Below are positions 16,628-23,912 of a DNA stretch of 64,000 nucleotides, one piece after another (within the stretch, counting starts at the first letter, position 1; every line of letters starts with the position of its first letter). Below the pieces are notes generated by a model, which was not told the DNA's origin, did not search any database, and saw only the letters and a program-made list of their open reading frames with translations. The translations under genes were made by a program, and so were the position numbers. The stretch is from Chthonomonas sp. Its GTDB lineage: Bacteria > Armatimonadota > Fimbriimonadia > Fimbriimonadales > Fimbriimonadaceae. The stretch covers positions 186,001 to 250,000 of the forward strand of contig JAEURP010000009.1 in NCBI GenBank assembly GCA_016788585.1, read 5' to 3'.

Positions 16628-17452
16628 ATGAAACACATCAAGATGGCAAAATCCATGTTGCTCGCTTTAGCACTCGTCGGAGTTTCCGCGTTTGCAATGG
16701 CCCAAGCTGGTCCCCCTCCCGGCGGCGGCGGACAAGGCGGCCCACCTCCACAAGGTCCAGGGCATAACATGCGCCGCGGCGATAACCTCATGTTCATCGT
16801 TCGGATGCCGACCGTACAGACACACCTCAATCTGACCCAGGCACAGAAGGATGCCATTGCCGCCCTGCCTCCACCTCCTCCGGGCGGTGGCCCTGGCGGT
16901 CAAGGCGGACCTGGCGGCCCCGGTGGCGGCGGTCAAGGCGGACCTGGTGGTCCTGGTGGCGGCGGTCAAGGCGGACCTGGCGGACCTCCTCCAGGTGGTG
17001 GTGGTCAGGGTGGACCTGGCGGACCTCCTCCGGGTGGTGGTGGTCAGGGTGGACCTGGCGGACCTCCTCCGGGCGGCGGTGGTCAGGGTGGACCTGGCGG
17101 CCAAGGCGGTCACAATCCGCTTGCTGGGATTCTGAATCAGCAGCAGATGCATCGCCTAGGACAATTGGGTTTGCAATTTGACGCGCCGATGACCATGGTC
17201 GACCCGCAAATGGCAAACCAGTTGAACCTGACGCAAACTCAGCGACAGGGCATTCACCAGGCTATCCAAACCAACAACCCTCCTCCGCAGCCTAACCAGC
17301 CACGACCGACGTTTGCTCAGATGCAACAGCGAAAGTTGGCCGCGTTTAACGCTGCTTGGGGAATCCTGACGCAGGAGCAAAAGGACTCTTGGAATCAGAA
17401 GGTAGGCCCTCGATTCACGAACTGGGTCGAGCCACCTCACCCAACTCCGTAA
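16628..17452 (+). CDS. Secreted Spy/CpxP-like protein with Gly/Pro/Gln repeats
   Basis: The 274-residue product has a signal peptide (cleaved near AFAMAQ, residue 26). Two LTxxQ motifs, LNLTQAQKDAI and LNLTQTQRQGI, are the hallmark of the Spy/CpxP group of periplasmic chaperones induced by envelope stress. Between them lies a repeat region (about 80-160) built from a 13-residue unit rich in Gly, Pro and Gln. The C-terminus (about 190-265) is helical with QRKLAAFNAAWGILTQEQ. It follows the two-component genes by 55 bp with a strong AAAGGAG ribosome binding site, the arrangement expected of a target or feedback regulator. The repeat insertion is not found in ordinary Spy proteins. Confidence 0.75.
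   Translation: MKHIKMAKSMLLALALVGVSAFAMAQAGPPPGGGGQGGPPPQGPGHNMRRGDNLMFIVRMPTVQTHLNLTQAQKDAIAALPPPPPGGGPGGQGGPGGPGGGGQGGPGGPGGGGQGGPGGPPPGGGGQGGPGGPPPGGGGQGGPGGPPPGGGGQGGPGGQGGHNPLAGILNQQQMHRLGQLGLQFDAPMTMVDPQMANQLNLTQTQRQGIHQAIQTNNPPPQPNQPRPTFAQMQQRKLAAFNAAWGILTQEQKDSWNQKVGPRFTNWVEPPHPTP
16890..17105 (+). repeat. In-frame tandem repeat, 39-bp period
   Basis: The phrase GGTCAGGGTGGACCTGG recurs at 17003, 17042 and 17081, exactly 39 bp apart, with more diverged copies before them from about 16890. Each unit encodes 13 residues of the Gly/Pro/Gln type. The nearly identical copies make the array prone to slippage, so the length may vary between strains. Confidence 0.85.
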
Positions 17453-17468
17453 GCGGTTAGCTGGTAGC

Positions 17469-17505
17469 GGGGCGCCCAGAATATTAACTGAGCGCCCCAG
17501 ATTTT
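17469..17505 (+). terminator. Candidate terminator after Spy-like gene
   Basis: GGGGCGC at 17469-17475 pairs with GCGCCCC at 17492-17498 around a 16-nt loop, followed by AGATTTT. It lies between convergent genes, so it could stop both the repeat-protein transcript and, less well, the nucleotidase transcript. Confidence 0.5.
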
Positions 17506-18991
17506 AGCGAGAACTCGTCACTCGACCCTCGATGGGGGTATCGATGGGCGAGTTCTTTTTGATGTACTCAATTAGGGCTTCAGAATCGAGCAGTCCTGTA
17601 TCGACCCGGTAACCCTTCGCCTCAGCAAGCGATGTGAAGCCATCGCCGCCTCGGGCCATGAAGTTGTTGACCACGATGCGGTACTTGGCGTTGTCAACCA
17701 TTTGGTTGCCATTAAGGGTCATCGAGGTGATCGAGCCGCCCGCACCAATCTTGTAGGCGAAGCCCTTACTGACTTGCACCGTGCCCGCCTTCGTCGCACC
17801 CACGGCTAGCATGTCGCGGATTTCGGTGCCCGTAGCTTCGAGGACAACCAGCGTATTGCCAAAGGGTTGAGCTGCGATAATTTCTCCGTAGGTGATGGGG
17901 CCGGGCTCAATGTGTGAGCGAACACCCCCTCGGTTCATGAAGGCAGCAACGGTCTGATTGCGAACCGTGTAGGCTAGCATCGCGTCTGCAATCACGTTGC
18001 CCATCTTCATTTCCGGCCCTGTGTCTCGAGTCAGCCCGCCCTTGGTCTCACCGACGACCTCTTTGCCTAGGTTATCAATGGGCTTCTTAAAGGCATCCAC
18101 CGCACTCTTTACCGCGTGATCTTCGGGGACCGCCTCGTCAACCAAAATTGGCTTGGCATCGAGAACGCTCTTGATATTGCCAGCAGCGTCAAACACGATC
18201 TTTAGTCGACCTAACACCTTGTTCCATTCCCAGGCTTGAACAACGAGGGTATTGCCAACCTTCGTTGGGTAGCCGCCAGCCGGATTGGCAATCGGAATCG
18301 CTCCCGTTTCGCACAGTAGAGAGTGCGAGTGACCGCCGACGAAGACGTCCACATCTGGGTGTCTTTTCGCGAGCGCGATGTCGGTGGAGTAGCCAATATG
18401 GGTCACGGCGATGATCTTGTTCACGCCTTGCGACTTGAGCTTGTTTACCTCGCTTGAGAGAGCTTGGTCGATGTCGATCATCTTGAGCCTCTCGCCTGGG
18501 CTAGAGATTTCGAAAAGGTCTGGTGTCATGAGGCCGATCAAACCAATTCGCTGCCCGCCAATTGTGAGGACAGTGGATGGCTTGATCCAATTCTTAAGAA
18601 ATGGCTCGCCGGTGAAATCCATGTTCGCGCAGAGCAAAGGAAAGCTTGTGGATTGGGCAAAGGGAAGAAGTCCGGCGGGGCCGTCATCGAATTCGTGGTT
18701 GCCGAGTGCCATGGCGTTGTAGCCAGTGAGGTTCATCAGGTGGGCATCGGCAAGCCCCTTGTAAACATTGTAATAGAGCGTTCCTTGGAACGTATCCCCG
18801 GCATTGAGAACGATCGGGTTCGGATCGGTTGCTCGGTAGCGCCGGATGAGAGTGGCTGCGCGAGCGTAGCCACCGTAGGTCTTGCCGCGGATCGCCGTAG
18901 GTTCGACATGGGCGTGAATGTCGTTCGTATGCAAAATCGTCAGGGTAAACGTCTGAGCCGCCATGGCGGCGGCAAGGGTGGTTGTAATCAC
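17504..18991 (-). CDS. 5'-nucleotidase/cyclic phosphodiesterase, UshA-like
   Basis: A 495-residue bifunctional metallophosphatase that hydrolyses extracellular nucleotides or cyclic nucleotides in the periplasm. The N-terminal domain carries the dimetal motifs HTNDIHAH, NAGDTFQG, GNHEFD and GGHSHSL. The C-terminal nucleotide-binding domain has FMNRGGVRSHI and NNFMARGGDGF. The start is GTG 18991 preceded by GGAGG; the resulting N-terminus is a short signal-like stretch ending near AMAAQ. Length is slightly below the usual 520-550. It is a single gene on the minus strand. Confidence 0.9.
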   Translation of the reverse strand: MITTTLAAAMAAQTFTLTILHTNDIHAHVEPTAIRGKTYGGYARAATLIRRYRATDPNPIVLNAGDTFQGTLYYNVYKGLADAHLMNLTGYNAMALGNHEFDDGPAGLLPFAQSTSFPLLCANMDFTGEPFLKNWIKPSTVLTIGGQRIGLIGLMTPDLFEISSPGERLKMIDIDQALSSEVNKLKSQGVNKIIAVTHIGYSTDIALAKRHPDVDVFVGGHSHSLLCETGAIPIANPAGGYPTKVGNTLVVQAWEWNKVLGRLKIVFDAAGNIKSVLDAKPILVDEAVPEDHAVKSAVDAFKKPIDNLGKEVVGETKGGLTRDTGPEMKMGNVIADAMLAYTVRNQTVAAFMNRGGVRSHIEPGPITYGEIIAAQPFGNTLVVLEATGTEIRDMLAVGATKAGTVQVSKGFAYKIGAGGSITSMTLNGNQMVDNAKYRIVVNNFMARGGDGFTSLAEAKGYRVDTGLLDSEALIEYIKKNSPIDTPIEGRVTSSR

Positions 18992-19360
18992 TTCATGACC
19001 TCCAGTCTGTACGCGAGTGTCGAGGCACCCAATGAGTAGTAGGCGCGTTGAACGGGCATGCCGATTTCATCGAGCCACCCTTACGACGGTTTGGCTATCC
19101 CCGTCGCTGAACTGTGAGCTGTCAGACCACTCTAGGCTCCCGTCCTCCGAGAGAGTTCGTCGAATCACGACCTTGCCGTTGGTGTCGAGAGTGCCGGTCA
19201 ATATGAGGGTGCGCTCGGCCACGATTGGGCCCGGAGCGAGATGTGCGAGAACTGCGACTAGCATCAAATTAGATTTTGGCTCATTGGCAATTGCAATGGT
19301 TGCCCGAACAAAGGAGGTAGCGCGTTACGTCCTAGTGTTGCTATTATCTTTGAGTAATAA
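18992..19360. other. Intergenic region before pilT
   Basis: This 369-bp region separates the minus-strand nucleotidase from the plus-strand pilus locus, so it should hold both promoters. TATTAT at 19342-19347 is a possible -10 element close to the pilT ATG at 19361, but I see no convincing -35. A small minus-strand ORF (19067-19264) lies inside. No RNA gene or clear terminator is visible. Confidence 0.5.
19067..19264 (-). CDS. Possible small 65-residue protein
   Basis: An ATG at 19264 opens a 65-codon frame upstream of, and in the same direction as, the nucleotidase gene. The N-terminus (MLVAVLAHLAPGPIVAERT) could be a weak signal peptide, and the remainder LILTGTLDTNGKVVIRRTL looks like short beta strands. 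No family is recognised and there is no ribosome binding site, so this may be a chance frame. TTG at 19267 is an alternative start. Confidence 0.3.
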   Translation of the reverse strand: MLVAVLAHLAPGPIVAERTLILTGTLDTNGKVVIRRTLSEDGSLEWSDSSQFSDGDSQTVVRVAR

Positions 19361-20596
19361 ATGGAGACTCCGATCAATCAACCCGCTGGTGCGCCTCCCG
19401 TTGCGCCACCTCCCGCAGGCACCCTGCCTAACGCAACTTCCAATGCCGAACTTCCGCTCGAAGGTGCTGGCAAGCCGCGACCAGTAGAAGATTTACACAT
19501 TGACGCTCTGCTCGACATCGTTGTCGATCGCAATTGCTCAGACCTTCATATCGCTACGGACAGCCCTCCGATCGTCCGTGACGACGGCGCATTGAAGCGA
19601 CTGAATTACGAAAAGTTCAATCCGCAGATCACTCAGAGAATGATGTACGAGATCATTTCGGATGAACAAATTCAACGATTTGAAACCACCTTGGAACTCG
19701 ACTTCTCATATGCGCTACCGAAAGGTCGCGCACGCTTCCGTGTGAACTTGTATCGAGATCGAGGCGCGGTCGCTGCCGCATTCCGTCTGATTTCAAGCCG
19801 CATTCCTACAGTTCGCGAGCTAAATTTGCCGCCGATTCTGGAGCAACTTACTGAGCGCCCGCGCGGTTTGATCCTCGTAACCGGTCCGACTGGATCGGGT
19901 AAGTCTACGTCGCTCGCGGCAATGATCAACAAGATCAACACGGATACCGCGGTGCACATCATTACGATCGAAGACCCGATCGAATACCTGCACACTCACA
20001 AGCAGTCGCTTATTAATCAGCGTGAACTCGGTCAAGACACGAAGAGCTTTAACAATGCCTTGCGCGCCAGCCTTCGTGAAGACCCCGATGTCCTGCTCGT
20101 AGGTGAAATGCGCGACGTGGAAACGATCAGTCTGGCCATTACGGCTGCTGAAACGGGACACTTAGTTTTCGCAACCTTGCACACGAATAACGCGGCTGAA
20201 TCCATCGACCGTATGGTCGACGTGTTCCCGCCCGGACAGCAAGAGCAGATTCGTGTCCAGCTTTCAAACAACCTCGTCGCCATCATTTCGCAGCAGTTGT
20301 TGCCACGCGCAAGTGGTAAGGGCCGAATTCCTGCTAACGAGATTATGATTGCGACGCCGGCTATCCGCAACTTGATTCGTGAGGGCAAGACCCACCAAAT
20401 TCCATCAACGATTCAAACGAGCGGCGGCCTCGGAATGACCACCATGGACCAGGCCCTTCGTGATCACTACATGAAGGGAATCATTACGTTGGATGAGGCC
20501 ATGTCGCGTTGCCAGAATCAGGAAGAATTGAAGAAGATGATCAGCACAATGGCAGTTGGGACTCCAGGAAATGCCCCTTCGCCACCGAAAAGGTAA
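19361..20596 (+). CDS. pilT: Type IV pilus retraction ATPase
   Basis: PilT is the hexameric cytoplasmic motor that depolymerises pili for twitching and DNA uptake. The 411-residue protein has a PAS-like N-domain, Walker A GPTGSGKST (175-183), an Asp box TIEDPIEY (202-209), Walker B LLVGEMRD (245-252), a His box HLVFATLHTNNA (267-278) and the retraction signature AIRNLIRE (334-341). It carries an extra Pro/Ala-rich N-terminal extension of about 40 residues. The gene heads the pilus locus and is separated by 4 bp from pilC. The extension ATPase PilB is absent from the window. PilU is a less likely identity because the AIRNLIRE motif is intact. Confidence 0.95.
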   Translation: METPINQPAGAPPVAPPPAGTLPNATSNAELPLEGAGKPRPVEDLHIDALLDIVVDRNCSDLHIATDSPPIVRDDGALKRLNYEKFNPQITQRMMYEIISDEQIQRFETTLELDFSYALPKGRARFRVNLYRDRGAVAAAFRLISSRIPTVRELNLPPILEQLTERPRGLILVTGPTGSGKSTSLAAMINKINTDTAVHIITIEDPIEYLHTHKQSLINQRELGQDTKSFNNALRASLREDPDVLLVGEMRDVETISLAITAAETGHLVFATLHTNNAAESIDRMVDVFPPGQQEQIRVQLSNNLVAIISQQLLPRASGKGRIPANEIMIATPAIRNLIREGKTHQIPSTIQTSGGLGMTTMDQALRDHYMKGIITLDEAMSRCQNQEELKKMISTMAVGTPGNAPSPPKR

Positions 20597-20600
20597 GTAA

Positions 20601-21827
20601 ATGCCAGTCTATAGTTACACGTTCAAAGACGGGTCGGGTGCCATTCAGAAGGGCACCATGGATGCCGAAAGCGAAGACGTTCTACGGAGTCGTTTTACGG
20701 AACAAGGCTTCGACGTTATCGAAGTCACCGTCATCAAGTCGAAGAGCACCAAGCCGAAAAGCTTCGGAAAAGTAAAGCTCGGCAATCTCGCCGTGTTCTG
20801 CCGTCAGTTCAGCACGATGGTCGACGCAGGTGTGTCACTTGTTCGGTGCCTCGACGTTCTTGGTCGTCAAACGCAGGATCCTAAGCTCAAAAAGATTCTC
20901 GTTGATTTGGGCGAGCGTATCGAGTCTGGCGAAACGCTCAGCCGATCGATGCAACGTCACCCTCGAACGTTTAACAACCTTTTCATTGGTTTGATTCGGG
21001 CAGGTGAGATCGGCGGTGTGCTCGAAGAGACCCTTCAGCGATTGAGTCACTTCTTGGAAAAGGACGTGGAGCTACGCCGAAAGATCAAGTCGGCCATGAC
21101 TTATCCTACGCTGGTTTTAACGGCGGCCATCTGTATCGTGATTTTCCTTGTTAGCTGGGTTGTCCCTCAATTCGCCCAACTCTTCTTGGATATTGGCCTC
21201 AAGGCCGACGAGTTCCCAGCCATGACCAAGTTTCTCATCGATCTGTCTGCATCGTTTGTGAAAACTTGGTACCTGTGGATTGGAGGCGTGGCACTGATCT
21301 TGATCACCTACAAGCTGATCGCTTCTACTCGATTCGGTCGGCGAGTGATCGACCGAGCAAAGCTCTACGTACCGGTGTTCGGAAAGCTCCACCATATGAT
21401 TTGTATGGCGCGCTTCAGCCGAACAATGGGCACCCTGCTAACCTCCGGTGTCCCTATTCTGCAGGCCATGGAAACCGTCGCCGGTACGGTGGGTAACACG
21501 ATCATGTCGGACGCGGTGCTCGAAGCTCGTGCCCGAATTCGAGAAGGAGACCGCATTGGTGATCCGCTTGAGCAATCGCGACTCTTCCCGCCCATGGTCA
21601 TTCACATGATCGGTGTTGGAGAAGAGTCTGGTTCGCTCGACTTCATGCTCCAAAAGATCGCAGATTTCTATGAGGATGAAGTCGAAGCTCGTGTCGCCTC
21701 GCTCACTGCCGCTTTGGAACCAATCATGATTCTGGTTCTCGGCTTTATTGTCGGCTTCATCGTTATCGCGATGTTCCTGCCGCTCATTAAGGTAATCGAA
21801 ACCCTTTCGGCCGGCGACTCGAGCTAG
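20601..21827 (+). CDS. pilC: Type IV pilus inner-membrane platform protein
   Basis: A 408-residue PilC/GspF-family protein that forms the inner-membrane platform on which pilus motors act. Two related T2SSF domains (about 70-195 and 275-400) contain three membrane helices near 170-190, 222-242 and 377-397. The conserved FCRQFSTMVDAGVSLVRCL and MARFSRTMGTLLTSGVPIL mark the starts of the two repeats, and MIGVGEESGSLDFML is typical of the family. AGGTAAG serves as ribosome binding site. It works with PilT and with the PilM-O complex encoded 22 kb downstream. Confidence 0.95.
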   Translation: MPVYSYTFKDGSGAIQKGTMDAESEDVLRSRFTEQGFDVIEVTVIKSKSTKPKSFGKVKLGNLAVFCRQFSTMVDAGVSLVRCLDVLGRQTQDPKLKKILVDLGERIESGETLSRSMQRHPRTFNNLFIGLIRAGEIGGVLEETLQRLSHFLEKDVELRRKIKSAMTYPTLVLTAAICIVIFLVSWVVPQFAQLFLDIGLKADEFPAMTKFLIDLSASFVKTWYLWIGGVALILITYKLIASTRFGRRVIDRAKLYVPVFGKLHHMICMARFSRTMGTLLTSGVPILQAMETVAGTVGNTIMSDAVLEARARIREGDRIGDPLEQSRLFPPMVIHMIGVGEESGSLDFMLQKIADFYEDEVEARVASLTAALEPIMILVLGFIVGFIVIAMFLPLIKVIETLSAGDSS

Positions 21828-21850
21828 TTGTCTCCCATCTTAAGTTCGTT

Positions 21851-21884
21851 GCCCGTGCCTGAAGGTACGGGCTTCGCTCTGTTT
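21851..21884 (+). terminator. Candidate terminator between pilC and pilD
   Basis: GCCCGTGCC at 21851-21859 pairs with GGTACGGGC at 21864-21872 (one G-U pair) around a TGAA tetraloop, followed by a pyrimidine-rich TTCGCTCTGTTT. A 9-bp stem with a T-containing tail suggests termination or attenuation after pilTC, making the following pilin cassette separately adjustable. Confidence 0.55.
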
Positions 21885-21913
21885 AAGGGTGACTAGCCGT
21901 CCTTTAAGTTCGA

Positions 21914-22933
21914 ATGTTTCCCGAATGGACTGCAATCGTTGGATTCTTGATCGGCGCGGCGATCGGGAGCTTTCTTAATGTCGTAATTTATCGGCTTCCG
22001 CTGGGGCTTTCGATCAATGAGCCCAAGCATAGCTTCTGTCCCAATTGCAAGAACCAGCTTGGCGTCCAGGACCTGGTGCCCCTGTTTAGCTGGCTGTTTC
22101 GCAGAGGGAAGTGCCGTCAGTGCGGGGTAGCAGTGCCAGCGAGGTACTTCTGGGTCGAAGTGGTTACCGGGGGACTTTGGGGGCTCATTTGGTACCAGCA
22201 ACTCTGCCTCGCATGGGATGTCCCGCGGGCGGTCTGCTACCTGCTCATGGTGAGTGTCTTGGTTGCGGCCACGTTCATCGACCTCCGCTGGTTCATCATC
22301 CCCGACGAACTAAACGCGATTTTGCTGCTGATCGGACTTGGCTTTAACGTCGCCCTCCTCGCCTTGGGCCGGACCGAGGCCTGGACTTGGGGCATACCTA
22401 GCGCGGTTGCTGGAGCCGTAGTAGGCACTTTGGTCCTATGGGGCATCACATTTTTGGGCCGGCTGATTTTTCAGAAAGACGCCATGGGACATGGCGATAT
22501 TAAGCTGGCAAGAGGCATAGGAGCCTGCTTGTTTCCCCTCGGAGCAATGGTCAGTTTTGGCTTGGCCATCATCTTGGGAGCGTTGCTGGGAATCGTCCAA
22601 GCGATCGTCGCGGCCCGGATGCGCCAATCGGAGGGGGCAAACACCGACGACTTCGAAGAAGAGCCCGAGTCGATTGGGTCCATTCTTAGGTCCGGAATCG
22701 GCTATTTGTTCGCAATAGACGCAATAGGATTAGTTTTCCCCAAGCTCTACATGGCTTGGTTCAATGAGGACCCGCGAACTCAGGAGACGGTGGAAGAGGA
22801 CGATTGGCAACCCGGATTCACGACCATTCCGTTCGGGCCGTATCTTGCCGCTGGGGCGATCGTTGCCGCAACCGCCAATGGTCCAATCAAATCTATACTG
22901 GATGCCTACATTAAATACCTGCAGGGCGATTGA
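21914..22933 (+). CDS. pilD: Prepilin peptidase and N-methyltransferase
   Basis: A 339-residue aspartyl peptidase of family A24 that cleaves the leader of prepilins and methylates the new N-terminus, in the inner membrane. The N-terminal cytoplasmic domain has GSFLNVVIYRLP and a zinc-type tetracysteine (Cys42, Cys45, Cys67, Cys70). The catalytic aspartates are Asp123 in FIDLRWFIIPD and Asp195 in GHGDIKL. About eight membrane helices are expected. A charged loop (about 242-257, DDFEEEPES) and the C-terminal extension (about 280-310) make it longer than the usual 250-290. Its substrates are presumably the pilin-like proteins that follow. Confidence 0.95.
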   Translation: MFPEWTAIVGFLIGAAIGSFLNVVIYRLPLGLSINEPKHSFCPNCKNQLGVQDLVPLFSWLFRRGKCRQCGVAVPARYFWVEVVTGGLWGLIWYQQLCLAWDVPRAVCYLLMVSVLVAATFIDLRWFIIPDELNAILLLIGLGFNVALLALGRTEAWTWGIPSAVAGAVVGTLVLWGITFLGRLIFQKDAMGHGDIKLARGIGACLFPLGAMVSFGLAIILGALLGIVQAIVAARMRQSEGANTDDFEEEPESIGSILRSGIGYLFAIDAIGLVFPKLYMAWFNEDPRTQETVEEDDWQPGFTTIPFGPYLAAGAIVAATANGPIKSILDAYIKYLQGD

Positions 22934-22997
22934 AAAGGTGCGGCAGGACGGGAACAGAGGGGATGAATTTCAAGTCAAGACTAAGCGTCGGCGGACC

Positions 22998-23885
22998 ATG
23001 GTTATGAAACGACAACACGCGTTTACGCTTGTGGAGCTTTTGGCGGTGATTGCGATCATCGCTTTGCTCTCGGCAATTATCTTTCCCGTCTTTGCGCGGG
23101 CACGTGATAATGCGAACCGAGCTGGCGATATTTCATCCTTGAATGAACTACGCACTTCGTTGCAACTTTATCGGCAAGACTTTGGCGGCTACCCGCCATC
23201 ACTTCTTGGTTTTGTAGACCGCTATTCAACCGGTCCTCAAGCTGGTCAGGTAATTCCTGCCGATCTCATTACATCGGCCCTCTTTCCAAAGCGGGTTCGG
23301 AGCCTTGAGACGTTTCGCCCTCGGCCGGTGCGCGTCACGAAGACCGCGCTGACCACGGCCGTTTGGCCAGTTGCTGATAGTCGTGCATTAGGTCAAGCTC
23401 CCATCGTCGACACCAATGGCGATAACCAAGTGACTGCAGCAGACGATATTGCTGGGGCACGCCAAGCCTATTCCAACTCAGACACGGTAGCGATCAATCG
23501 TGGTGTACCAGTTGGCCCCGGCAATCCGGCGGCAGAGTTTTATCAGATCAGCGGTTACGACGTCGCTCAGAATCCGAAGAGCATTGGCAACCGAGCAAAC
23601 GAGTGGGAGTTGCGATACACACTCTTCTGGACGAATTACTCGATCGGTACGGGCGCTGGCTATGGAAGTGGAAGCGCCTTTGACGATCCGCGGCAACTAG
23701 GTTACAACGATCCGCCCGAAAGCACGGTCATCACATGGAACTCGTACTATCGCGATTGGGAGCCTGCTGGTGTAAACCGCATCCCGCAGCGAAGCAACCG
23801 CGACATCGTTTTGTTCCTTGGTGGCGCCGCCCGCCCATTTGATTCGCGCAAGGTGTGGGATTACGCCTGGCGCTCCATGCCCTGA
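22998..23885 (+). CDS. FimU/GspH-like prepilin with calcium-loop motif
   Basis: This 295-residue type IV pilin-like protein has a short basic leader and the methylation segment FTLVELLAVIAIIA, with glutamate at mature position 5; cleavage would be after alanine (HA/F) rather than glycine. The helix continues as FPVFARARDN, a common form in Armatimonadota. The globular part contains DTNGDNQVTAADD (about 138-150), which resembles an EF-hand/dockerin calcium loop. It is the first of four prepilin-like genes and occupies the FimU/GspH position of a minor-pilin operon. ATG 22998 is used; ATG 23004 is equally plausible. It could also be a major pilin, although the size and the calcium loop favour a minor one. 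Confidence 0.8.
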   Translation: MVMKRQHAFTLVELLAVIAIIALLSAIIFPVFARARDNANRAGDISSLNELRTSLQLYRQDFGGYPPSLLGFVDRYSTGPQAGQVIPADLITSALFPKRVRSLETFRPRPVRVTKTALTTAVWPVADSRALGQAPIVDTNGDNQVTAADDIAGARQAYSNSDTVAINRGVPVGPGNPAAEFYQISGYDVAQNPKSIGNRANEWELRYTLFWTNYSIGTGAGYGSGSAFDDPRQLGYNDPPESTVITWNSYYRDWEPAGVNRIPQRSNRDIVLFLGGAARPFDSRKVWDYAWRSMP

Positions 23886-23912
23886 GCACTTCGCTTTGGA
23901 GGCTAATTTACT

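Noticed and set aside
16890-17105. Evenly spaced repeats that might suggest a CRISPR array
   Set aside because: The period is 39 bp with no unique spacers, and the units are in frame within a secreted protein.
16827-17216. Open frames antisense to the Gly/Pro repeats
   Set aside because: Created by the repeated GC-rich units; translations are simple His/Arg/Gln repeats.
22764-22997. Upstream extension of the FimU-like pilin
   Set aside because: It overlaps pilD and would put 78 residues before the prepilin leader, which must be short.
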